From Bacillota bacterium (GTDB lineage Bacteria; Bacillota; Clostridia; Acetivibrionales; JAEZXR01), in the NCBI GenBank assembly GCA_023419605.1, contig JAEZXR010000050.1, positions 1 to 64,000 of the forward strand: a stretch of 64,000 nt of DNA, given 5' to 3'. The notes beneath the pieces are model-generated. The model was not told where the DNA came from. It did no database searches and saw nothing but the letters and a program-made list of their open reading frames with translations. Shown here one piece after another: positions 19,506 to 27,272 of this stretch (its first letter is position 1; each line of letters opens with the position of its first letter). The translations under genes were made by a program, and so were the position numbers.

Positions 19506-20018
19506 ATGAAATTTAGAGTAGTGATTAGTTTTGTTTTGATTGGTTTATTGGCTTTTGCAGCAGGTTTGGGAACTGTTGCCTACTTTACGAGCACTGCAAC
19601 CAGCACAGATAATACATTTACCGCCGGAACGTTGAATATAGCCAGTCCCGGAACAATCAGCAGCTCGCTGCCGGTTGGCAATATATTTCCCGGGTGGGAA
19701 TCAGGGACGAAGACCGTTACCGTCAGCAACACCGGCTCTCTTGATTTTAAATATAGAATCAGTGTAGCGGCATTGACAGGAAACCGGCTGTATGACGGTG
19801 TAACCCCGCTGCAGGTAAGTGTAAATGGCGGAGCCTTCAAAGATATCAGCAAACTGGGATATGTTGAACTGGGAACCATAGCTGCGCAAGGAACAGGTAC
19901 ATTTACCATCGCATTTAAGCTGCCTGTAACTGCCGATAATGCTTATCAGGGTGCAACCGGTACTTTCCAATTCGTATTTGATGCTACACAGACCAATAAC
20001 GCAGGTTGGAACCAGTAG
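19506..20018 (+). CDS. TasA/CalY-like secreted fibre subunit
   Basis: 170 residues. Its signal peptide is followed by the SipW-cognate signature GTVAYFTSTATSTDNTFTAG, seen in TasA, TapA and CalY (camelysin). The mature part is a compact beta-rich domain with TVTVSNTGSLDFKYRIS and ends in NAYQGATGTFQFVFDATQ, as in TasA-type sandwiches. Expected to be cleaved by the SipW enzyme encoded upstream and to form surface fibres or part of the matrix. AAGGAG lies before the ATG. A strong hairpin follows at 20030-20068. Confidence 0.85.
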   Translation: MKFRVVISFVLIGLLAFAAGLGTVAYFTSTATSTDNTFTAGTLNIASPGTISSSLPVGNIFPGWESGTKTVTVSNTGSLDFKYRISVAALTGNRLYDGVTPLQVSVNGGAFKDISKLGYVELGTIAAQGTGTFTIAFKLPVTADNAYQGATGTFQFVFDATQTNNAGWNQ

Positions 20019-20029
20019 GCCATGGATCG

Positions 20030-20068
20030 GTGAAAATATAATTTCTACGGCGGAAGTAATATTTTCAC
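20030..20068 (+). other. Hairpin after the first fibre subunit gene
   Basis: GTGAAAATAT pairs with ATATTTTCAC, with further inner pairing. It sits between two fibre genes and lacks a long T run, so it may protect the upstream message or reduce read-through and set subunit ratios. Confidence 0.45.
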
Positions 20069-20105
20069 TCTCCTCGAAGAGACCGCAAAATTTTGGAGGT
20101 AGTTT

Positions 20106-21122
20106 ATGAAAAAAAGATTCTATATAACATTGATCGCAATTGCTTTAATCTGTGCAATCGCAGGAGCTTCTACCATGGCTTACTTTACAAGTTCCGCAAC
20201 CAGTGCCGGCAATGTATTTGGCGCCGGTACCCTGAAAATAGGCAGGTTGAATGCAAATAACCAGCCGGAAGAGGCATTTGCAGCGCTCGGCTTTGGAAAT
20301 CTGGCGCCTGGCGTAACCTCGGCAGCACAAACAACAAATTTAAAGAATGTAGGTACTTTACCTTTTAATGTGTACCGCATAACAGCAGATACCTTTACAT
20401 ACGCTCCGAGTACGCTGAGTCCGGATCTCGCGAAGCTCATTACCATTCATGTTGTACTTGGAGGCAAAGCTGTATATACAGGTCTCCTCTCGGACCTGGT
20501 GGCTGCGAATGGGGGATATTTCGATCCGATTACGCAAGTTGCCGTGGGGCAGGATATACCCATGAGCGTCACCGCTACATTAAGTCCGCAGGCAGGGAAT
20601 GCCTACCAGAGCGCTTCCGTAAAATGCAATTTCAAGGTGTACGCACAGCAGGTAGAAGTACCTTTTAACGGGCAGCAGAATACCTGGGTGAATTTTGGAA
20701 CGGCAGTGGATGAAAACGGAAATTCCAGCGGCCCCACCTTCAGTGTCAAAGGGAAGAATGATGGGGATTGGGTAGTGTTCGACTACGACTGGATACCGGC
20801 GGATAAAATATCGGAATTTTATAAGATAAGCCTTAAGCATCATACCGGCGATGATACGACAACCATTGAAGAGAAAAGAATTCTTCTCAGTTTCAGGGAA
20901 GGAATCATATCTACGGATGGAATAGATTCCTGGGATGTTCTGTTTGATGTGGGCTCGGATATAATCAAAATCAGAAAATCTGCACTGCCCGGCAGCTGGC
21001 AGGGCTTTGAAGTAAAATTCGAGGGTGCGCAGAATGTCACAGGGCCTATATCGAATCCATGGAATATAAAGTTTGATAAAGCGATTCCTTACCAGTATTG
21101 GTCCTTAAATCGAATCGGATAG
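20106..21122 (+). CDS. TasA/CalY-like secreted protein with an extra C-terminal domain
   Basis: 338 residues. The N-terminus has a signal span and the SipW-cognate signature MAYFTSSATSAGNVFGAGTL. Residues 30-180 match the layout of the first subunit (FGNLAPGVTS..., GNAYQSASVKCNFKVYAQ). About 155 further residues (from PFNGQQNTWVNFG) form a second, unrecognised beta-rich domain, absent from the 170-residue neighbour. It could be a capping or decorating subunit of the fibre. GGAGGT precedes the ATG. Confidence 0.8.
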   Translation: MKKRFYITLIAIALICAIAGASTMAYFTSSATSAGNVFGAGTLKIGRLNANNQPEEAFAALGFGNLAPGVTSAAQTTNLKNVGTLPFNVYRITADTFTYAPSTLSPDLAKLITIHVVLGGKAVYTGLLSDLVAANGGYFDPITQVAVGQDIPMSVTATLSPQAGNAYQSASVKCNFKVYAQQVEVPFNGQQNTWVNFGTAVDENGNSSGPTFSVKGKNDGDWVVFDYDWIPADKISEFYKISLKHHTGDDTTTIEEKRILLSFREGIISTDGIDSWDVLFDVGSDIIKIRKSALPGSWQGFEVKFEGAQNVTGPISNPWNIKFDKAIPYQYWSLNRIG

Positions 21123-21196
21123 GTAAACCCATAGTCAGGGTGGTTGCAGACGAACGTCCCTGACAATGAAGACACCGTGACTGTTAATCTTCATAG

Positions 21197-21232
21197 AACC
21201 ACAAAACTCAGGTTGCCTGAGTTTTTGTGGTT
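21197..21232 (+). terminator. Strong intra-operon hairpin
   Basis: AACCACAAAACTCAGG pairs perfectly with CCTGAGTTTTTGTGGTT (one bulged T) around TTG, 75 bp after the stop. The T run is inside the 3' arm. It should stop most transcripts before the SLH gene. Confidence 0.6.
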
Positions 21233-21252
21233 TATGAAGAAGGAGGTGGACA

Positions 21253-22494
21253 GTGAAAAAGAAGATGTATAAAAAAAGAATCTCCATAGCCATCCTGCTG
21301 CTTATGGTTTTCAGCATAGTCAGCCTATGGAATGTGGAGATCTCCTACGGCGCAGATAATCCCAAAGCCACGGTATACATACATGGCAATACGGATGCCG
21401 GACCCGTATTCTCCGGGGATGGTAACATGGGGGGCGGACTATGGGCACCCGGAGTTACGAAAAGCGGAACATTGCGAATTATGAACAACTACCCGGACCG
21501 GGTCCAGGTGGGTAGCCTGGGGTTGTCCATGAAACTGGAAAGACTGCAGGAGGAAGAATACCAGCCTGTAAACGATAAAGAACTGTATAAACTTTTTGCG
21601 CAAAGCATGAAGCTGACAATAAAAAAAGGGAGGCTTTTGGTCTTCAGCACAACCCTTTTTGACCAAAGCTTTTATGAGATGCTATACCAGAAAGACAGTG
21701 ATACCTATAAGGGGTATCCATTGCCTGCACTGGACAAATTCAATATCAACAGCGGGGATCATGCGGATTTGCAATACACCGTCCATATGGACGAAAGTGC
21801 AGGAAATGAGCTGCAAGGGGTTAAAGCTACCGTTGCATTCATTATCAACTCCACACAGAATCCTGTCCCTTATGAACCGGGTGATTCGGATAATCCGCCA
21901 GGCCCAAGCAGTACGCCAGGCCCGAGCAGTACGCCCGGCAACAACAATGGAAAGGATACAAATGGGCACTGGGCCCATGACTGCATAAAAACACTTATTG
22001 AAAAAGGGGTTATAAAAGGGTATCCCGACAATACTATACGGCCGGAAAACTATGTCACAAGGGCAGAAGCAGCCGCTCTGGTCGGGCGGGCATTAAAACT
22101 GGAGGTTCCCAATAAAACCTCTACAAGCTACGTCGATTTTATTCCGGATTGGGCAGCAGGCTGGATTTCCGTAACTTCGGGAAAAGGAATATTCGAGGGC
22201 TATCCGGGAAAGAAGTTCAAATCCAACCAATACATAACGAGAGAGGAAATGACAAAGGTACTGGTCAAGGCTTTTGATAAAAAGCTCAATGGGACACTGG
22301 AACTATCTTTCAGCGATAGAGAAAAAATATCGGCCTGGGCACTGCAGTATGTGAAAGCCGGGGTTCAAAGCAAGGCTATTGAAGGATATCCGGATAATAG
22401 CTTCAAACCTGCTGCAAACATGACAAGAGCAGAGATCTTTACGCTCATCTGCAAGCTGTTAGGTTATCACGAAGAACATATAAGTAAGAAATAG
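21253..22494 (+). CDS. SLH-domain surface protein with TasA-like module
   Basis: 413 residues. A signal peptide (KRISIAILLLMVFSIVSLW, cut near YGA-DN) is followed by a beta-rich domain of about 180 residues that ends MDESAGNELQGVKATVAFI, closely paralleling the C-terminal strand of the two TasA-like neighbours. A Ser/Thr/Pro linker (GPSSTPGPSSTPG) leads to three SLH repeats from about residue 236 (for example GHWAHDCIKTLIEKGVIKG, YPDNTIRPENYVTRAEA). SLH domains bind pyruvylated wall polymer, so this is a likely wall anchor for the fibre. It starts at GTG with AGGAGG six bases upstream. Confidence 0.85.
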   Translation: MKKKMYKKRISIAILLLMVFSIVSLWNVEISYGADNPKATVYIHGNTDAGPVFSGDGNMGGGLWAPGVTKSGTLRIMNNYPDRVQVGSLGLSMKLERLQEEEYQPVNDKELYKLFAQSMKLTIKKGRLLVFSTTLFDQSFYEMLYQKDSDTYKGYPLPALDKFNINSGDHADLQYTVHMDESAGNELQGVKATVAFIINSTQNPVPYEPGDSDNPPGPSSTPGPSSTPGNNNGKDTNGHWAHDCIKTLIEKGVIKGYPDNTIRPENYVTRAEAAALVGRALKLEVPNKTSTSYVDFIPDWAAGWISVTSGKGIFEGYPGKKFKSNQYITREEMTKVLVKAFDKKLNGTLELSFSDREKISAWALQYVKAGVQSKAIEGYPDNSFKPAANMTRAEIFTLICKLLGYHEEHISKK

Positions 22495-22520
22495 TAGAAC
22501 AGTAAAGGAGGTGGACAGAA

Positions 22521-23885
22521 TTGCGATCTAGGAAAGGAAAACCCTCTATTTTAAGGATGATTCTCCGCAGGACCGTAGGATTCGTTATTGCCGGTATCAT
22601 TGTGAGCATGACGTTTTCATACGATACCGGAACCTACTCCATTTTCAGTTCTTCAACGGGGAGCGAGCTGCGGGTAAAAGCGGCAGAGACGAAGGATATC
22701 ATCCGGAGTTTTACAACAAACCATGCAGAGAATCCTACAAAGCTTCAAATCAGCAGGGCAGAGGATATTCCCTACGATCCTGTTATCTATTTTGACATCG
22801 AAGGAGAAGCTGCAAACTACATTCTGCATGTTAACTCCATAAAGCTAAAAAAGAATGGAGTTTATGAAATCCCCATCGAGCCGGATGTAAACTATAACCA
22901 GTATTTCTCCCTCTATAACAAACCCTATGAAAAAGTAGAGGGAACGGTGAAAATTAAATTTCTCAATGAGTTTATCAATGAAGAAGTTAAAATCACCTTT
23001 GATAAATGCTATCTCCAAAGTATCTTTTATGAAAAAATAAAAAGAAAGGTAATCGTTGAGCCGAAGGATCTGGTACGGAACCAGGTGGCACAGTTAAACG
23101 AAGTTACCGAACCGGAAGGCTATATATCTCCCTTTGGCAGCGATGCAGCAAGTGCCGGACTACTGGATCTGATGCTCTATACTGCAAAGCAGAGAGGCTG
23201 GCAGGAGGTCAAATGGGACGAAGGGGAAGACTATATTTCAAAGCCCCAGTTGGATGCAGGACAGACCGGCATAATTGGCATTATTGCCCCTAAATTGGCC
23301 GAGTATATCGATCGTCTCCATGGGCTGACGGAAATCTTACGGGATAAGCTCCAGAAGAAAAACCTGGAAGCAGATGAACTCGCGGCAAAAGTGAAAAAGC
23401 TGGATGAGGAAAAGACGGAACTGGAAAAGGAAAAAATCCAGCTGGCAGCCAGTGTCCAGGAGTTGAGCAGTACCATAGCAAAAATGAAGGAAGAAGCGAA
23501 AAAAGAGGTACCGGCAGTCAAAACACCGGTTCCGGCACAGGGAACTCAACCCACAGCCACGCCAAAAGCAATAGAGACACCAAACCCAGCGCCGATGGGA
23601 AGTCCTCTGCCGACGGGAACTCCGCAAGTGCCGACGGCTACTCCGGCACCAACAGCCAGTCCGACGGTACCACCCTCAGCAACACCTTCGCCCGGTACAG
23701 CACCTGCGACAACACCGGAGCCGACACCCGGTCCGGCACCGTCTCCTGCAGCAACCCCGGTACCAGTACCTGAACCGGCACCGGGGCCGACGCCACCGCC
23801 CCTGGAGGCACCGGCAGTATCAGCAACGCCAGCGGCGGCTCCTCAGCAGGCTGAAAGTATAGCCCCCACCAGTAGTAATAAATAA
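22521..23885 (+). CDS. Secreted coiled-coil and proline-rich protein, putative SipW substrate
   Basis: 454 residues. A basic N-terminus and hydrophobic span (VGFVIAGIIVSMTFSY) precede GTYSIFSSSTG, similar to the SipW-cognate signature. Residues 50-180 are a globular beta-rich part. Residues 260-330 are a charged coiled coil (LEADELAAKVKKLDEEKTEL). Residues 330-440 are Pro/Thr/Ala-rich, as in wall-spanning linkers, and there is no LPXTG. It starts at TTG with AAAGGAGGTGG upstream, almost the same leader as the SLH gene. No named family is recognised; a structural or tether role in the fibre system is inferred from position. Confidence 0.75.
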   Translation: MRSRKGKPSILRMILRRTVGFVIAGIIVSMTFSYDTGTYSIFSSSTGSELRVKAAETKDIIRSFTTNHAENPTKLQISRAEDIPYDPVIYFDIEGEAANYILHVNSIKLKKNGVYEIPIEPDVNYNQYFSLYNKPYEKVEGTVKIKFLNEFINEEVKITFDKCYLQSIFYEKIKRKVIVEPKDLVRNQVAQLNEVTEPEGYISPFGSDAASAGLLDLMLYTAKQRGWQEVKWDEGEDYISKPQLDAGQTGIIGIIAPKLAEYIDRLHGLTEILRDKLQKKNLEADELAAKVKKLDEEKTELEKEKIQLAASVQELSSTIAKMKEEAKKEVPAVKTPVPAQGTQPTATPKAIETPNPAPMGSPLPTGTPQVPTATPAPTASPTVPPSATPSPGTAPATTPEPTPGPAPSPAATPVPVPEPAPGPTPPPLEAPAVSATPAAAPQQAESIAPTSSNK

Positions 23886-23890
23886 CGATA

Positions 23891-23936
23891 CATAAAAAGG
23901 AAAAGGAATGGCAGCATTCCTTTTCCTTTTTATGCT
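23891..23936 (+). terminator. Terminator of the fibre operon
   Basis: CATAAAAAGGAAAAGGAATG pairs perfectly with its inverse around GCA, just after the last gene. A second small hairpin GAGCTTCGCTC followed by T lies at 23940-23951, close to the convergent chemoreceptor gene. Confidence 0.8.
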
Positions 23937-23952
23937 AAGAGCTTCGCTCTTT

Positions 23953-25650
23953 TTACTCCATGGCAAACTTTGAAACAGTGGACAGAAGATTTTGTGCCAT
24001 ATCGGCCAGGGAAGCTGCTGAGGCGGAGACTTCTTCCATGGAAGCCGATTGTTCTTCGATGGATGCCGTTACTTCCTCGGCGATGACTGTGTTTTCCCCT
24101 GAAATGCTGGCAAGGGACCGAACGGACTCCACCACCTGTTCCGTTCCTGCCGATACTTGCTGTGTGACCGCTGATACATCCTGAATGCGGCGGCTGATTT
24201 CATCAAAGCCTGCAATAATATTTTCAAAGGACTTGTACGCCTGGTCTACCTTTTGGGCTCCCTCATCAATGCTTTTTTCCTCATGAACAATGGAGCCAAT
24301 GACTTCCTCTACATCCGATTGGATTTCTCGTACGATGGAAGTAATGCTTTTGGTGGAATTTGCAGATTGTTCCGCCAGCTTCCGTATTTCGTCTGCCACA
24401 ACGGCAAAGCCTCTTCCCTGCTCACCGGCTCTGGCAGCTTCGATGGCTGCATTGAGGGCAAGTAAATTTGTTTGCTCGGAGATTCCGGTAATAATGGCTA
24501 CAATATTTTCGATGCTTTTGGACTTTTCCGAAAGAGTGGTAACTTTTGATACCGATTCTTTAGAGGTATCTCCGATGAGATTCATCTGTTCCTTTACCAG
24601 TGTCAGGTCCTCTTTACCGTCGATGGATAATTTGTTTACTGCCAAAACCTGGCTGGAAATACTCTGAATGTTCTCTGCTGTCTGTTCGGTTCCGGTGGAC
24701 AATTCTCCCAGTGTAGTTACGATATTTGCGATATTCTGGCTCTGCTCACCGGCCCCCGCCGACACTTGCTGGATGGAGACGGAAATCTGCCCGGAAGCGG
24801 CGGATGCCGTCTCACTGGCGGCCATGAGTTCCTGGGACGAAGTGGCGACCAGGCCGGATGCAGTATGGATTTGTGCAACCAGAGATTTTAGGTTGTACAG
24901 CATAGCATTGAAGGAGCTTGAAAGGTTTATGATTTCTTTCAGTTTGCTTTTCCTAAGTTTTACCTCCTCTATGGACAAGTCCCCATCCGCCAGCTTCTTA
25001 AAAGAGGCATCCAGTCTTTCCAGAGGCCGTGAAATTCCAAATGCCAAAGCGAGGCCTGCCGCTATGGTGATGACAGCACCGGCAACCAGAATGATCATTG
25101 AAAGGAACTCAAGAAAATCGGCTTCTTCTCTACCTGCCTGGCTTCTATCCTTCATAACAGTCTGGGCTACATCAGCCAAAGCATCAAGGTTGGCCAGCAG
25201 CTCTTCCGCTTTTTGTGTGCCTTGTGGAATGAGATGCATCAGCGCACTTTCGTTATTTTCCTTTTTGGCGGCAAAGGCACTGTCAAGGATTTTATGCAGC
25301 TCCTCTTCATTGGCTTTGGCTTTTGCCAAAAGCTCCTTCCCTTCGCCGATGACTAATAGTTTTTCAATGGCGCTGACATGCTCCTTTGCGTCTTCCAGCG
25401 CTTGTTTATATTTGTCAATATTGTTGTCGAGTCCCGTAATGAAGTAACCCCGTGCGTACATGACTTGCAGGGCGGCATGGGTGGAGTATTGTTCGATGTT
25501 GAGTAGTTTGGTTACATCCTTTTCCATCAGGTCTTTGTTAGTCCAGGTAATAGTCCGGATGGAATAAATGCTGATACCCTGCAAAATCACCATTATGGTT
25601 AGAAGAAAAGCAAAGCCCAGCACTAACCTTGTCTTGATCGAATGTTTCAT
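23953..25650 (-). CDS. Methyl-accepting chemotaxis protein
   Basis: 565 residues. The first transmembrane span is at about 10-30 (LVLGFAFLLTIMVILQGISI), followed by a four-helix-bundle extracellular sensor, a second span at about 190-212 (SMIILVAGAVITIAAGLALA), a HAMP domain and the cytoplasmic signalling coiled coil with the hairpin tip GRGFAVVADEIRKLAEQSA. The CheA/CheW-binding tip is complete. ATG 25650 is chosen because AGGGGG is ten bases upstream; a TTG three codons earlier is too close. The ligand is unknown. Confidence 0.93.
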   Translation of the reverse strand: MKHSIKTRLVLGFAFLLTIMVILQGISIYSIRTITWTNKDLMEKDVTKLLNIEQYSTHAALQVMYARGYFITGLDNNIDKYKQALEDAKEHVSAIEKLLVIGEGKELLAKAKANEEELHKILDSAFAAKKENNESALMHLIPQGTQKAEELLANLDALADVAQTVMKDRSQAGREEADFLEFLSMIILVAGAVITIAAGLALAFGISRPLERLDASFKKLADGDLSIEEVKLRKSKLKEIINLSSSFNAMLYNLKSLVAQIHTASGLVATSSQELMAASETASAASGQISVSIQQVSAGAGEQSQNIANIVTTLGELSTGTEQTAENIQSISSQVLAVNKLSIDGKEDLTLVKEQMNLIGDTSKESVSKVTTLSEKSKSIENIVAIITGISEQTNLLALNAAIEAARAGEQGRGFAVVADEIRKLAEQSANSTKSITSIVREIQSDVEEVIGSIVHEEKSIDEGAQKVDQAYKSFENIIAGFDEISRRIQDVSAVTQQVSAGTEQVVESVRSLASISGENTVIAEEVTASIEEQSASMEEVSASAASLADMAQNLLSTVSKFAME

Positions 25651-25963
25651 TATTGGCAATCCCCCTGAAAATAAAATGAAAACAACTAAAATACAAAATA
25701 TTACTAAATTCTACTTATTATTTACTTAATTATATAGTAAATATTTCATAAAGTTATTTGCACGTTTGCACAATTTTGATTAATTTTCAGCAATGGAATT
25801 TGGTTGTATGTTACAATTACCTTTTGCTCCATTAGTTCAAGTCCTCCTGTTTTTCGCGGAGGGATATCACAATTCGTGGTTGGAAAACCAACGGTATAGT
25901 GATATAATAAGTTACGATATTCATAAAGGGTAGGAGTTATTTTATGCCTTATAAGAGGTGCTT
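25651..25963. other. Divergent gap between the chemoreceptor and pheA
   Basis: AT-rich. It contains the pheA promoter (25880-25908), the small palindrome GGTTGGaaaACCAAC overlapping its -35, and the short upstream frame 25944-25970. No sigma-D-type site was seen for the chemoreceptor gene. Confidence 0.5.
25880..25908 (+). promoter_or_regulatory. pheA promoter
   Basis: TTGGAA (25880-25885), a 17-base spacer, and TATAAT (25903-25908). The palindrome GGTTGGaaaACCAAC covers the -35 and could be an operator. Confidence 0.55.
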
Positions 25964-25970
25964 ATGGTGA
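25944..25970 (+). CDS. Eight-codon upstream frame overlapping pheA start
   Basis: TAGGAG lies eight bases before ATG 25944. The frame encodes MPYKRCLW and stops at TGA 25968-25970, overlapping the pheA start region (ATG 25964, GTG 25967). The arrangement would allow translational coupling. It holds Tyr and Trp codons but no Phe, so classical Phe attenuation is not indicated. Confidence 0.35.
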   Translation: MPYKRCLW

Positions 25971-26800
25971 GACTTGGGTTTCTTGGACCAAGGGGGACTT
26001 TTTCCCAGGAGGCTGCGGAAGGATACATAAAAGGAAAGCAGGCGTATACCTGCGTCGAATATGCTACAATCACGGATTTGATTTTGGCAGTACAAACCGG
26101 TGCCATTGACGAGGCTATTGTTCCTATGGAGAACTCTCTGGAGGGAGCAGTAAATGCCACGATGGATATGCTTACCGGAGATTCGGATATAATGATCAAG
26201 GCTGAAATCGTAATCCCCATACGGCAGAATTTGCTCATTGCCGGGCAAACGCCTGTCAGCGAATTAAAATACATATTGTCACACCCGCAGGGGGTGGGGC
26301 AGTGCCGAAACTACATAGCAAAATACTTTCCGAAAGCGGAGATTGTGTACGTACACAGTACGGCTGCTGCTGCAGAAGCTGTTGCGAAGGGGAGAGAGCA
26401 GGCTGCTGCCATAGGAGCTGCTGCTGCAGCGGAGGTATATGGCTTGAAAATTCTTGCTTCCGATATTCAGGACGGGAACAACAATATGACCCGGTTCGTG
26501 GTCTTATCCAAAGGCGATGCGGTGAAAACCGGAAATGACCGGACCTCCATTGTTTTTTCCACCGACGACAGACCCGGCAGCTTATACAGAGTGCTGGATA
26601 TTTTTAACCTTTGGAATATCAATCTGACAAGAATTGAGTCAAGACCTGCCAAGAACCAGTTGGGCAGCTATATATTTTTTGTAGATATCGAAGGTCACAG
26701 GGAGGACGAGGATGTAAGAGATGCCCTTACAATGGTACGAAAAAAGGTGTCTTATTACAAGTTTCTTGGTTCCTATCCGGCGCATAGAATGGAACAATAG
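25964..26800 (+). CDS. pheA: Prephenate dehydratase
   Basis: About 278 residues; converts prephenate to phenylpyruvate in phenylalanine synthesis. The catalytic domain opens with LGFLGPRGTFSQEAA, and the catalytic TRF motif is Thr176-Arg177-Phe178 (NMTRFVVL). A C-terminal ACT domain (RPGSLYRVLDIF, NLTRIESRPAK) gives phenylalanine feedback inhibition in this family. Start choice: ATG 25964 with AGAGG five bases upstream; a GTG two codons earlier is possible. It has its own promoter and no chorismate mutase domain. Confidence 0.93.
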   Translation: MVRLGFLGPRGTFSQEAAEGYIKGKQAYTCVEYATITDLILAVQTGAIDEAIVPMENSLEGAVNATMDMLTGDSDIMIKAEIVIPIRQNLLIAGQTPVSELKYILSHPQGVGQCRNYIAKYFPKAEIVYVHSTAAAAEAVAKGREQAAAIGAAAAAEVYGLKILASDIQDGNNNMTRFVVLSKGDAVKTGNDRTSIVFSTDDRPGSLYRVLDIFNLWNINLTRIESRPAKNQLGSYIFFVDIEGHREDEDVRDALTMVRKKVSYYKFLGSYPAHRMEQ

Positions 26801-26925
26801 GGTTTGAAGTTGTGTTTTTTGGGGAATATTTTCCATAGTATATGTCGGATTGGCGGGAAATTAAACCATTGGATTCGATTTAATGGTATAATGTTTTGGA
26901 CTATTTAGTGTGTGGGGTAGATTTT

Positions 26926-27270
26926 ATGGGTATATTTGAAAAGGAAATAGATATTACAAGAAATATTAAGATGATTGAGTGGCTGAAAAGCGAACTGCTG
27001 ACAGATGTGGCGAACCTGTATAAGGCATTGGTAAATGGAATGAAGGAGGAGATTCACGAGACGGTATCCGAAACTCTTTCCAACATCATTCTGATATGCT
27101 ATCTTTTGGGAAGGCGGTTGGGTATCAGCTATAATGCCATCGAAATGAAAATTGAAAATAAAGTAAAGTTGGGATTGATAGAAAATCATGATGTTGAAAA
27201 GTATTATGGGGATCTGTCTGAACTGGCAAAGCACCTGAATAGTTCCAGACTGAAAAAGAAGGAATTTTAG
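26926..27270 (+). CDS. MazG-like family protein
   Basis: 114 residues, mostly helical, with an all-alpha nucleotide-pyrophosphohydrolase (MazG-like) pattern: IEWLKSELLTDVANLYKAL, then the Glu-rich helix KEEIHETVSETLSNII. The acidic residues may bind metal, but the full MazG EExxE signature is not complete, so activity is uncertain. It is two bases upstream of gdpP, a pairing I recall as common in Clostridia. ATG 26926 is chosen over a TTG ten codons earlier. Confidence 0.65.
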   Translation: MGIFEKEIDITRNIKMIEWLKSELLTDVANLYKALVNGMKEEIHETVSETLSNIILICYLLGRRLGISYNAIEMKIENKVKLGLIENHDVEKYYGDLSELAKHLNSSRLKKKEF

Positions 27271-27272
27271 AT

